The translations under genes and the position numbers were made by a program. Below the pieces are notes generated by a model that worked only from the letters and a program-made list of their open reading frames with translations, was not told the origin of the DNA and made no database searches. Shown piece by piece: positions 23,846-36,289 of a stretch of 64,000 bases of DNA. The first letter of the stretch is position 1. Every line of letters begins with the position of its first letter. Location: positions 868,001 through 932,000 of the forward strand of contig NHZP01000010.1 of NCBI GenBank assembly GCA_003313425.1, given 5' to 3'. This stretch comes from Pseudopyrenochaeta lycopersici. Its lineage: Eukaryota > Ascomycota > Dothideomycetes > Pleosporales > Pseudopyrenochaetaceae.

Positions 23846-26491
23846 CCCTTGCGGCTTTTGACCCTTGTATGATACGTTGTAGATACTGCGTGATATGAGC
23901 ACCTCCTAGCGATGTTGATAATGAAGCAACGTGGGCTTCGGTGAGCAATACATTGACATTGTTGAAACTTTGCATCGGCACAGACGTCTTTGGTGCATGT
24001 AACACCCGAGTGTACAAATCCCTTTCACATGCCTACCAAAACACAGACACCCTTAGCTTCGATCAGTCATATGAAGTATTTTTGACGATCCAATGACCAA
24101 AGAGAGGGATTCACTTCCGTGACGCGCGGTCGTACTTGCCTTTATCCAAAGAGATGCATTGATCATCTGCACGCTAAAACTATGTCTCCTCTTAACTTGC
24201 TCACCGCGCTATCTCCATAGCAACTACGTATACTATCCACCTCCTACCTATATAGTGAACACTTCGCTCACACGGCCAACCTGGCTTCAGTCAAGCACCC
24301 CTGAAGCTTCGACACATCACTTCTCCCACAAGGCGGAGGTTACTGCCACGATGATCGACACTGGTATTATTGAACTCTTGTCAACCATAAACGACGAGTC
24401 TGAGTCATTCCATACTGCAAAGTAGTGCTCATTCTCGATATGATTGACGCTCAAACGACTGTGAGCGTATACTTACCACGCTTGAGGCGGAAGGTCAGTG
24501 ACTGAGAAAGAATGTAATCTACTACGATAAGAGAGCCTGACTGACTGCAATTGAACAGAATAGTAGCAATTTTTGCTGAAAAGTTCTGGTGCTCATATTG
24601 CTTTTCGTCAACAGTCGTTCATGAACACAAGCAGCAACCAGGCTTGTTCCCACAGGAGATTTTCCGGTACTGTAATGCCAGTATGGCCCGCGGAGCTCTG
24701 AACAACCGCCGTTGGCAGATGCATTTCTCCACAGGATCTTGCATACTCGGGAATCTTCCGCTGCAGGATGCAGAAGTCGTGTACTCTCGCGATACCAATC
24801 TAACATATTTCGAAAAAGACGCGTATAATCCACGTTGATCTAGGCATCGTTGCCTACGGAGGAGCACGAAAAAAAAAAGCACGACGGTACAGCTGCGTCT
24901 ACTTGGTCCTGGGGCATTGCACAAAGATTTGTGAGGCGACCTGGTCTCAACATCCTATGCATGTCAGATGCTGAGACTGCATGCTTCAATATTGTGGCGT
25001 GTGTGCTGTCAATGTAAGACCCACCGACACCTTTCGGCAAGCCCTATGTGTATCTTATCTGGCACAACACCGTTGACTGTCGGCTACTGTCATGACCCTG
25101 CTTAGAGAAGCAGGGTGATGCTGTTGGACATGGTATGTACGCAGCTATCCAGGGATCTCTAATGGTTCCTGCGACCTCACTAATCCTAGGATGCAAGAGG
25201 TCAATACTCGAAGCAACTACGGTAGCCTTCTCTAGGCTCGGGAACATCTTTGGCCGTCTTTCGATTCTCAGCCACGATAAGCGGAAACCTAACGACGCGG
25301 TTCACGTCAATGCGACACTCTAGCTGAACTCTGGCTATATCTATCTGAATCAAAGACGCAATGGCTTCGACAAACTCGAACTCAAGATAGGAGCTATGTG
25401 ATTCCGGTCAAAGCCCCCGGGATCCCACCCACGGCACCGACCCGCTGGTCAGCCTTTCGCTTCGCGAAGCAGTTTAGGTGGATTCAATAGTGAAATTTTG
25501 AGACTCAACGTCATCAGTACGGCACAGCACGCTCAAGAAGAGACCGTTTTACCGATCCGCTTTGTTCTGATCACATGAGTTTACGGTAGCATCTGTTGAG
25601 GGCGCGTTATGATAGGTCAGATTCAGAGTGTGGTGATGTTGTGGTACGGCTCCCCTCCAAATGTCCGGAACGCCACGTACGCTAACGCTCAACAAGACCT
25701 AGTGTATGCGGAAATAGACCAGACCGCCAGTCTTGGCTGAGCTTCTTTCGAGGGCCTTGCTCTGTCGACAGCCGTCAAGCCGCACACCGCGCTTGACCTC
25801 ATGAACAGCTCGGGCCAACGTCTGCAAGCTTCCTATCACGGCATCCACTCCATATATGTGCATGTCAATCTGCGCCCTGGTCCCCGCTTTATGCACGACT
25901 AACATGCATCAACTCCACACAATGGCTCAAACCCTGTTGGATCGACCATCAACGTGTCCGACTCAGCATTTGGGCATTTCTCGCCGAGCTGACATGCCGT
26001 GCTGCTGGATCAAGGTTTACATACCTGGCTCGGTATATCTAGCTGCATTTGTTGGTGTTACACGAACAATACCGAAGCACGAGGCCATGTTTACCAGTGA
26101 AAAATGTCCGGTCCATCGTCTAGGGTAAGTATACACAGGTTTCTTACCGTACAGGTTGCCACACTAGCTTCGTATACATACCGCTCGCCTGCCGCCTTCG
26201 AATCATGCCGGTCTTGGTCTTTTTACCGATGTGGTGGCATTGTTCACGAGGTAGGATGGTACTAGTGGTGGCAGCTCTCTACAGCTGGTAGTATTTTTTC
26301 TTCTAGGCTAGTGATCAGCTCACTCGGCGAAGCAGGCCCAAGATATAACTCCTCGTGTGACCCTCTCCATCGGCGTCAGGCTGCCCTGACTTCTTTCGGT
26401 CACATATCTCCAGGGAGTTTGCACTCGCTCGCTAATTGTGCAGGGTCCTCCAGATTGTACATGACATTCTTTGATACTCCCGTAATTCATA
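23846..26491. other. Gene-poor stretch between PSD1 and laccase
   Basis: About 2.6 kb. The first 200 nt are probably PSD1 3' UTR and the last few hundred the laccase promoter. Short open frames are scattered in all frames; none has a domain, a signal peptide with a good context, or consistent introns. No terminal inverted repeat or tRNA was recognised. Confidence 0.5.
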
Positions 26492-28597
26492 ATGCCACCA
26501 TCGATTAGTAGGGCGACTGCTCTTCTTGCCTGCCTCCTGCCCTCTGTCATTGCTTTCACTTTACCTGCCGAGCCTCTCCGGCCCAGGGTACCGTGGGCGA
26601 AGACCGGTATCTTTGATGCCCCTAAAAGACGGCACGGCTATCCTACGTCATGCAGCCATGGAGCATCGTCGAGAGGATGCTGGCATGGTGATTTCAATAT
26701 CGATACAGATATGGATATTCATTGGCCCACTACTGGAAAGACTGTAAAGGTAAGTTCAATCTGCGGGTTGTTTGTGTCTTGAAGTTTTACTGACTATCAA
26801 AGTATCATCTCGATATCACCAATTCTACTGGCGCACCAGATGGTTTCGAGAGACCCATGATGTTGATAAATGGTCAATTTCCAGGGCCTGTAAGTGTGGT
26901 GGTGTTTGACTTTTATTACACGATATTAACCCTTGGCAGACAATAGTGGCTGATTGGGGGGACTATCTGGAAATCACCGTGACTAATCATCTTGAGAGCA
27001 ATGGAACAGGGATCCACTGGCATGGCCTAAGGCAGCTCGGATCGAATGAGATGGACGGCGTCAATGGTGTTACCGAATGCCCTATTGCCCCCGGTGACAC
27101 TACAGTCTATCGCTTTCAAGCAACTCAGTATGGAACTACTGTATGTCTGAGGCAGTGCGCGTTCTGAAATTTACGTGTTTGCTAACATTCTTTAGTGGTA
27201 TCACTCGCATTACTCAGTACAGTATGGCGATGGTCTGATTGGCACCATCATCATCAATGGACCTACAACAGCAGATTACGACATCGATCTGGGAGTTTTG
27301 CCGATCACAGATTGGTTCCATGCGCCCATATTCACGGTCAATGCTGCAGCTCTCCACGCATCAGGACCTCCGACTGCGGATAACATACTGATCAATGGCA
27401 CTATGACATCAGCATCTGGCGGCAAGTACGCAGTCACCACACTTACCCCAGGAAAAACGCATCTTCTACGCTTGCTCAATACTGGCATTAACCAATACCT
27501 CCATGTTGGGATAGACGGTCATCCCTTTACTGTAATCGCGGCAGATTTCATTCCCATCGTGCCCTTTGAAGCAACTTCTCTTGTCCTCGCAGTTGGTAAG
27601 TGGGGTTGCTTTCCCTCGTACTCGCATAGACCGTTTCGTATCACCTGTGGCCACGCACACATGCAAGTAACGTCCCACTAACCATATTACAGGCCAACGT
27701 TACGATGTCATTATCAAAGCCAGCGAAAAAGTTGACAATTACTGGCTTCGCGTAGGCACTGGCGGAAGTGCAAAGTGCGATGGCCCAAATGCTAATGCTG
27801 CAAACATCCGTAGCATCATTCGATACGCTGGCGCTAAGGAAGCAATCCCTGGCAATTCGTCATCACCTGTGGTGCTACCAACTGGATGCTACGATGAAGC
27901 AAATATTGTGCCATTCGTCAAGACCACGGTTCCTCAAGAGGTTCCCGATGAGATGAAGGTTGGCTTCACCAACACCGCAGGGGGTGGTAACCTTGTCCAA
28001 TGGCTCGTTAATGGCAGCCCCATGCTGATTGATTTCGACTACCCCACCCTTCAGTCAGTCATTGATGGTAATAACACATTCGGAAATCAGCGCCAAGTAT
28101 TTACGGTTGGCGAGAAGCACAAGGTTTGTTCAACCTTCCCACTACGTAATGGGCTTCCCTACTGACTCTCATTCTAGTGGCAATATTGGGTCATTCAAAT
28201 GGACAACGCCACATTTAGCCCTCCCTTACCTCATCCCATTCATCTCCATGGACATGACTTCTACGTCCTCGACCAACAAGCAAATGCCCAATGGAATGGC
28301 GATATTTCGCGCCTGAAAACTGACAATCCCATTCGTCGCGACACGGCCACGTTACCCGCTGCAGGTTACCTCGTGCTCGCCTTCGAGTCTGATAACCCGG
28401 GTGCATGGCTCATGCATTGCCACATCCCATTCCATGTTGCTGCTGGCCTGGGTGTGCAATTCTTAGAGCGATTTGATGAGATCGAAAGCGCTAATGGCGA
28501 TTTTGGCCCTTTGCAGCAAAACTGCCAAAAGTGGAGTAAATTTCACAAGGAGTTTTATCCCAACGGCATATTGATCCCAGGCGATTCAGGTCTGTAG
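26492..28597 (+). CDS. Secreted ascomycete laccase (multicopper oxidase)
   Basis: Six exons, 26492-26749, 26803-26889, 26940-27140, 27196-27595, 27693-28123 and 28178-28597, give 598 residues. The signal peptide is residues 1 to about 21 (ATALLACLLPSVIAFT). All four copper-binding motifs are present: HWHG, WYHSH, HPIHLHGHDF and HCHIPFHVAAGLGVQF. The residue ten after the type-1 cysteine is Leu, as in higher-potential laccases. The protein ends in DSGL, the C-terminal plug known from ascomycete laccases that reaches the trinuclear copper site. It should oxidise phenols with reduction of oxygen to water outside the cell; the roles known for the family include lignin or phenol breakdown and pigment formation. 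Several N-glycosylation sequons are present. The gene stands alone in a gene-poor region, with no pigment polyketide synthase nearby. Confidence 0.93.
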
Positions 28598-29913
28598 AAG
28601 AACGGGTATAATGAATGGGGGGCGGTTTTTGTTGCTTGCATAATATCCTGCATTCGCTAGAACTGGTGGTGTACGTCTACGTCGGTGTGTGCATGTCTCT
28701 TAATGATAATGAAGTATACCCAAGTTATGTTACATGGTTGCACTTGATTCTTCGTAGTAGGTGAGGTCTGCTTATCTTGTCACCCTGTGCGTCCATAGTC
28801 CTTGATTCTCATTTTTGTGTAAGCAATGTTGCCCAGTCTTTTCCGTCGAAGTAGTATTTTGGGAGACTTTGGCAGGCAAATCATCTACAATGTTGAGTTT
28901 GGTAGTATGGTTTCCAACCCGAGCGAGACGGGAGTCAGATTAGCTAGGACAATATTATTGTTCAGCTAACTATGACTACATTCCACACAGCTGAACTCGG
29001 CGAAACTTGCAAGAACCTGTACCGAGCTGCTTGGCAATGTTTACATAGTCCTCTCCATTGGCTCTGGGCATTAGAAGGCTACTGGGGCCTGAGTTGTCAT
29101 TTTGCATGTCTCGGCTTGGGTACTATTTCAGGTTCGTAGGTATTGACAGCATGTGCCAAGAGAGCGAGAGCCCAATGATGGGCGATTCCATCGGAGCCAA
29201 GTTTCTTCACCGATTGGCTCTGTGTGCTTATGCAGCTTCCTGTGCGCCATAAACATATATGATACGCTCGATATCGCCCACAAGCGTCAGCCACAGTGAG
29301 ACGCAGGAGGAGGAATTGCGACAATCGACGAGGAGCGCTACGAGGAAATAGTTCGGTAGCAAGACCTTGATGGAGCTAGTGGCAGAATCAGCTTAGAAGA
29401 TATTGCCAAGGGGGTGGAGTTCGGAGCGTCTGGAATGCGGCGAAGCCGTTGAGACGGACGGCTTGCTGATAAAAGTCAATATGCGAAGATGATTGAGCCT
29501 TGGCGGGTATTGGCATGGCCTTTTATAGTAAATTGGTGCTTATGTCCGTATGATAGCTTTAATCTCAAAAAGGTGACTTGCAAACATGGTAGTGATGTTA
29601 TTTGTTCTTGCCCCATCATATTCTAATCCTTCGGGCTATTATCTCCCTCTGGGTCTCCAGCAGAATCACCAAACCCAGAACAATACTACATCGTTCATCA
29701 TCCAAGCTTCATAAAGGCTGAATGATCTGTTTAATATGTTTAACCTATAGAACCAAAGTAAACAAACGTTCCATCAACGAGACCCCACCCAATAGTTTAG
29801 TTCTCCGAAGTACAACACGGCGTTTCCGCACCCCAGCGCTGAGCCGCCTCCTGACTTAAATTCAAGCTTGTCTCTCCATTTTCCCTTGCACATTACCCGA
29901 CAATTTATAAGTT
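28598..29913. other. Convergent intergenic region, no gene seen
   Basis: About 1.3 kb between the 3' ends of the laccase (+) and the bestrophin-like gene (-). Open frames are short and lack domains. A purine-rich patch near 29290-29480 looks vaguely coding but is broken by stops in every frame, so it may be an old gene remnant or chance. Confidence 0.45.
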
Positions 29914-31330
29914 TTATTCGTTGAGAGTCGATTCTCCCACGGACCCGCGCCATGATTGCGGAGAAGGTACACTCGCGACACGTTGCCTCTTCCACATAGC
30001 CGGTTTGCTGAGCATTGCTCTCGTCTTCAAAGCGTCACGAATATCCTCCATGTCTGCTTCAGGCCAAAACCTCGAATCAGCGGAGCTGATAGGATACAAT
30101 GGTCTGTTATCCGGGTGCGTGACATACTCGGAGGTCTTTGCAGGAGGCCGCGAGGAGATGATGCTAACATCCGATGCAATCTGGGCACAATAGAGCTCCA
30201 GTGGCAAGTCATTCACTTCAACGCCAAACGGATTCTCTATCTCGTTTCCGATGGCGGCGAAACCAAGGATGATATATGCCGCAGTGGTGACTACTGGAAT
30301 GGTGATCCCTGGAGTTTAGAATCAAAGTTAGTACATACCTGGCACACAATCCCGGCTTAGATGTTACTTACAATCCATGAGATGAACGAGTTGGAAAGGA
30401 AGGGTGAGAATGTAAATCCAGGTGATCTGTGCGATGGCGATGTTATAAGCAATGGGCAAGGGAGTGTTGAGGATGCGGTCAGATGTGACTAGGATGTCAT
30501 CTAAACACCTTAGATCGTTCAGAGCCTTCGACTCCAATCCGCCTGTACTCATCGTCTGGTTGTCCATAATTTCCTTTATATAGGCGGTCATGAAAGAAAG
30601 TATTTCCAGAGGCAGATTTCCGGTTGGTCGTTTCGCTCTCTTCAATTCTGCTCTAGGGTTTGCCTCGGCTACGTGCAGTATGTTGGCGAGCTGTCTCATC
30701 ATGCCGACCTTCTCCCCTCGCGCGGTTGGGGATCCAGCATTCTTTGCAAAGGTATCGAGATGACTCACTAAGTCGTGAAGGTCATCATACTGGATGTAGG
30801 GCTCAAAGCGGAGCTTATGTTTGAGAGCAATCGCGAAGGCGATTATCATGTTTAGGAAGCTTACCTTCGCAAGAAGGTCTTGCTTACCCAATTCGCCCTC
30901 TCGTTCCCCAGCGTGGACCCATATATTACGTGCAAGGCTGGTGGAGACACCATTGAGAAAGCTCCAGCACTTTCTTCCCTCCATGTAACGTTCATACGCC
31001 GTTGAGCTCCGAAGGTTGAGAGAAAAGCCAACGAGTATGCCTAGTACTGTGGTAATAATTGGATGTACGTTTACTGTCTTGGAGTGAGTAATGTTCTAAG
31101 TTTGGCAACAGTTCTCGACCCTACTTGGGTGGACTTTCTCAGATATGGCTGTAATGACCGCACTCCAACAGCCGATGGCAATCGTACGAAACACGATTTT
31201 AGGTGTGACGCTGCCATGCATTCGAAGAGCTCGAGGCCACTTGGAGTGTCGCGAGATGTCTCGTGGGCCACTCTCGACAAGATTCAGCTCGCGCTACGCT
31301 CGTGGACCAGGGGACTCACAAAGTACTCAT
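29914..31330 (-). CDS. Bestrophin-like (UPF0187) anion channel protein
   Basis: Four exons on the minus strand, 31330-31320, 31270-31125, 31073-30372 and 30308-29914, give 417 residues. The family signature is clear in the last exon: ITIPVVTTAAYIILGF, then GNEIENPFGVEVNDLPLELYC. Earlier parts include RMHGSVTPKIVFRTIAIG and LGILVGFSLNLRSSTAYERYMEGRK, both typical of fungal and bacterial bestrophin homologues, and several hydrophobic helices. These proteins form pentameric chloride or other anion channels; the cellular membrane used here is unknown. The second and fourth exons match the family well. The first exon is an 11-nt microexon with the start codon, donor GTGAGT and a weak acceptor, and is less certain; otherwise translation could begin at the internal ATG before HGSVTPKI. 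Confidence 0.85.
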
Positions 31331-34300
31331 GGGGTCTACGACGGGCTCGTTTTATATCAGCAGATGAATGATTTTCAATCAAGTTGACTAAATATGCATT
31401 AGCCCTATTGTACAGATATTTTGCTATAATACACATAGTATTGAGGTGAATATGCACTTATTGACTTGCGCCTGTTCAGAGTGTTTGATTCCATTTTGCG
31501 TAGATATATGGGTATAAATTGTGATCAAGGAATTGGAAAAGTTTTTTCTTTAGATATGGGCAAGCAGGACTAAATATTTCAGAGCTGGGTTCAAATTTAT
31601 AGGGTTCTTGAGGCACAAGATGCGGTCAAGCGGGGTCCATTGACATCAATTTAATCCAAGATAGTCAAGCCCGGAGAAGCGACTACAGTTGCCATTCTCA
31701 GATGTGTTGACAGCAAAAGCACAGCCAAAATTACTGATACTTTGGGTCTGGACAGTATGGATCAAGAGCTATACCTTGATAAACTAGCAGAGAGTTGAAT
31801 TAGAAGGTCCGCTGAACCATTCAATGACCCTCGCCCCACATTTTGCAGTGGTGCATGACGAGATGGGACCACTGATCGCTAGAAGCGCGCTTCGTCCCGG
31901 TCCATAAGTGTCATCGATGGCAATTTGCTAGTCCAATCGTGGAACGCAAATACTGCAACCTCCATGGGTGCGAATCTTGAGAAATCATTCATGCAGACAA
32001 TGCACGCTGAAGCATAATAACACCAGGTAGCATTGACCTTGCTCAATTGACAAGGTACGCCAAGACGCGCTGAAATATTGAGTGAGAGATGGAATTGTGG
32101 GTATAAAGAATGCAAATGGACATGCAAGTAACATCAGGGGCAGTTCTTAATATGGTGGCATTGCGAGGTGACGCAGACCAGAAGCGAATGATGTGAGGGT
32201 AGCTGCTACGAGTGATGAGCTGATATCCCATGGTTTGAGGAGAACCAGGCCTCAATACAGCCTTGAAAACAGAGAACTGATATACAGTATTGCTCCAATT
32301 CGCGTGCTAGAGCAACGTGGTGTGGAAGACAAACCGTACCGTTCTTTCTCATTCGGTGTGCTGACAAGATGGCCAGCTATCTTCAGAATGGTAAGGCTTA
32401 CCGGCTGCTGAGCGTTATATCGACACCCTCTCAGTTGCAAAATTTGTTGAACAAAATCCTGGGACAGGAGGTTGATGGACGCTTAACAACAGGTCGTGTT
32501 ACACTCCACAGCGTCACAATCTCATCTCCTCAACACGACTCGACACGCGCCAAACTCCGCGTGCCAGAAAATTGCAACACCATCAGCACGTTCCGCAACA
32601 GCTCAAGGGATGCAAGGAGAGCTTTGAAAATCTTAATTTCGTGCGATCTGATGGTCTTCAGCTGCAGCTTTGGGCGTGAGATCCACCGATGATCTCATTG
32701 CCTCACTAAGCCTCATTGGAGAGCCCCATCGAGGCCCTTCGATCCCACCTAAAGCGGACAAGCCCGCCAGCTATCCACAGTGCAGCTCAACCTTCCAGAT
32801 GAAGACATGATGTACCCTGGGACATTCCAAAAAGAACGCCGTTTTGCGCGGCTAATGTGTCGTACCTCATCAGCGCTCAACAATCGGCGGAACTCTAACA
32901 GAGGCAAGCGCATCAGCGAGCGTCCCCGTTCAAAGGAACATAAATATTTTGGATCACTTTCGTAAAGTTAATATGGCGGGAATCACAACGGAAACCGTCT
33001 AAGAGCGAACCATTAGTGCATACCAAGGTAAATTCACATGCCAATGGCACTAGACGTTGGGTCCTCCAGAACAGGCAAAGTGCACCAGTAATTCACACGT
33101 CTGATGGAGCTTCCAGAAGGAGAGGATACTGAATCTAGAATCCCTGTTGCCATAATCTACATGCCCTTCCATCCGTATGTTGGCAGCCTCTGCCTGTTCA
33201 TCTTCGCCCCATCACGGTCACCCCACGATCTTCGCCCCCTTAGCATGCCACTTCTGTCACATTTTGCCCATTGGTTCTTCTATTAGGCATTTGATTCCTT
33301 CTGGCGGTCGTCTCCCGGTTAATGGGATTTTGATACTGACTCAAGCAGATCTGCGACACGCATCGCTGCAAGTGGGGAGTCTAGCGCCGGCTTCCCCAAG
33401 CGAGCGGGATCTGAACTTCATGCATCGACGTTGGTACCGTTGTGGGTCAGGAGCGTGTTCCGATTTGTTCGTTGAGCTATCCGGTACGCGTAATGGGTTG
33501 ACGGCAATGTACGTTGTCCGTGTTGTGGCGAGAGGCGGGACCAAGCTGTGTTTGGCAACACGACAAAATGAAGCCTGGACAGTTGCAGCAACCAATGTGA
33601 TGACCTGTATGGTAATCTTTATTTTCTTATTGGCGCCATATAATCCTCCGAACTTGTCGAAATTTAGATCCTAGCTGTAGTAGCCCTTGTTGAATGCAAA
33701 TCGCCGACAAGCTAACCGCTGCAACATGGACCGCGTCAGACCAAATGCCGAACTAGATTAAGGGTATGTGGGTCGCATAAATCCAAACCGACATACTCAC
33801 GATGTCTGTGTGTCCCTGGGTTTACATGTGATCGGTCGTGACGTGACAAGGATGTAGAAACTCATGTTTGTTACCTATCTACACCTTCGTTGTCAAACAG
33901 GTTGACAGTTTTATGGAAAGGAAATGTTATCAACATGACAATGGCAGGCGGGTAAAGGTAGCAAGTATCAATAATTTTATTGAGACGAATCAATCGATGT
34001 ATTCAAGTTAGAAAAACAAACAAACCAGGCCATTCAGGGTATTTCCTATCCAATGTCATGCCTTATAAACGTCATATACCAACACGAGCGCTTGCCTAAA
34101 GGAAAATGTGCGAAGGGCAAAATCTAGAATTACTCCCGTCACTAGTCTCAACAGATAGTGAGTTGTAGACGAGCTTTACTTTGGTGCTTTTAAGGAATGT
34201 ATGAACAAGACAAGCCGATGGTGTATGCCGGCCGGCCAATTGGCTAGACTTGATCAGAACGCAAGAATGGCATGAATTCGAGACAGTCCATGATGTTTTA

Positions 34301-34361
34301 ATAGTGATGCAAATCGTACGAGCTTCACTGGCTGATGATACGAGTATGTTCCAGGGGACGT
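31331..34361. other. Three-kilobase gene-poor, AT-rich region
   Basis: No supported gene. The longest open frame (33177-33674, +) is about 165 codons, but its translation has no domain, no signal peptide and no matching introns. The left part is particularly AT-rich. It could be decayed mobile DNA, but I recognise no transposase, reverse transcriptase or terminal repeat. Confidence 0.5.
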
Positions 34362-36289
34362 TCATGGTGACGAAGGCCTGTTAGTCAAATTTGCGTCGAT
34401 GTAGCGTGGCCATGTGTTGGTGAACACGAGATATTTGATGCTTTCGAACGCCGCATCGAAAACCTCTTCTGTGAACTCGCTTGGAACAATACTCCTTGAG
34501 CTCGAAGTCGAGGATGTGGTCTGGTTCGAAGCAGTACTTGCAGGTCGGTTTAGTGTATCCTCCCAAGGGCACACGACGTTCTCTCTTGTCACAGGCGATT
34601 TGATGTCGTCTGGTGTTTGGCTGCGGGGCATATAAGGGTCAAATTCGATACTCGCGAATGTGCTTTGGAGTGCTTTGAAGATCTTGTATTCGATATTGAT
34701 TGGCGTTTCCGCGGTAAAGGGATTGATGAGGGTGAAGAAGATAAGTGATGCATCGTTGAACATCTGCCGCCTCTGAGCCGTGGTGACGACTCTCAGAGTT
34801 GACCACTTTTTCTTAAAGTTGCGAACTTCTCGCAAAAAGATAGTGTTTTCAGCTGTGAACTCCCGGGATGCTGCCCAGGCGATCAACGGTTCAATACTGT
34901 GTTCAATGCTAAACTCCAGAGCTTGCATCGATGCTTTCGACTTTAATTCCTTACTAGAAATCACTGCAGAAGATTTCGTCGATACTGATGATTGGCTCGA
35001 TGTGAGTGATTCGGTCTCTGATGTTGAGCCAGATCGTTGGCGAGGCTGTGACTTGAAGGCATCGCGGAGAGGGATCAGGATCAGAACTTGCTGGCAGACG
35101 ACAAGAGACGGAAGAAACCTGCAACAAAAAGGTTAGTGTTGATCAAATATTTAGAGTAGAGTGAGTCAAAATAGAGTGCGTCAAAAGTTTCTTGAAGCAT
35201 ACGGTAAACCTCTTGGTGGAATAAAAGGAGTGTGGATTCGCAAAAGCAGGGAGGAGTACTCACCATCCAGCTGGTGCAAAGTATTCATTTATTCGCTTGA
35301 TCTGAAGCAAATCTGAATAAGTGAACGCGATCCATAGTGGCGTGCCGGGTAGACTGAACAAAAGGTAAGTGGGTGTATAGACAGGTGTGGTCGTTACACA
35401 TACCCCGCAATGATGGCAAGCCTAGTTTGCCATGCCCAGGAGTGAACGTCTTTGATATGTCGAATCTTCCACAGTATCCACGGTCCGACAATCACTGTCC
35501 AGAAAAGCTGTATAAAAATGGAGGGGACCCTGTGGCATTGTCAGCTGAGAATTGAGTAAACAAAACGGAACGACCGACCATTCGGGACCCCTACGGCACT
35601 CAGTATGGGAGACAGGTGGCCCAAAGAAACCGAAATTGGCATGGAATCGGTGGGAGCCAAAAAATAATATGATGGTCGGAATGAACTGTTTGGATCAGTG
35701 AATACTTCGGGGATGTGTTCGGAAGAAACTGCGTACGGAGATTGCCAGTCCAATCAAGGTACCAAAGTAAACCTTTCGTGCGGCATCGATCCCTATCCAA
35801 GCCTCATAGAGGCCTCGAGGGGTGTAAGTCACTCGTTTCTTGCGCGCACCCTCAAGGAAATTGCGCGTCAGTCGGCGTTGACTTTCGAACGCCGTTAAGA
35901 CCTTCGCATTGCATGCTAGGATATGTCAGCAGAATGCACTGTATGGCTTGAAGAAGTATTCTACCTTGGAAAAAGGCCATGCCTGACGGGAGGAAGAGTG
36001 ACATAATCCAAAATTCTGCTGAGCATGGAAAAAGGCCATTCCAAGGATATACCAGCAGCACTAGCACGAGGTAAACGTGGAGCGCCGATACAGCTGCGAA
36101 GACTGCCTTGATGTTCCGTATTCGTACACAGAAGGCTGATCGACATCGATACAAAAGGTACAATTCGCCCGTTAATATGATTGTGTAGATTATGGCGATT
36201 ACGACATAGATGATCCCGAGGGCATCGGTGTTGGCTTCTTTATCGCCATCAAGCTTTCGAGGGTCTAGAATGGGTGCCATTCTGACCAT
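34362..36289 (-). CDS. Seven-transmembrane RGS-domain protein (GprK-like)
   Basis: Six exons, 36289-35965, 35915-35737, 35685-35579, 35529-35404, 35353-35264 and 35118-34362, give 527 residues with all five introns in GT-AG form. The first about 300 residues hold seven hydrophobic segments, starting with IIYVVIAIIYTIILTGELYLLY and ending with WFLPSLVVCQQVLILIPL. A Ser/Thr-rich linker follows. Residues about 340-515 resemble an RGS domain: helical LEFSIEHSIEPLIAW, then REFTAENTIFLREVRNFKKKW, and a final FDAAFESIKYLVFTNTWPRYI. An RGS domain speeds GTP hydrolysis on a G-alpha subunit, so a receptor-like membrane protein carrying one can both sense and dampen G-protein signalling. GprK of aspergilli has this layout. 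Ligand and partner G-alpha are unknown. The middle of the RGS-like domain is interrupted by a polar insert of about 50 residues. Confidence 0.85.

Noticed and set aside
33177..33674. Plus-strand frame of 165 codons
   Set aside because: No recognisable domain, no promoter-like context, no matching introns.
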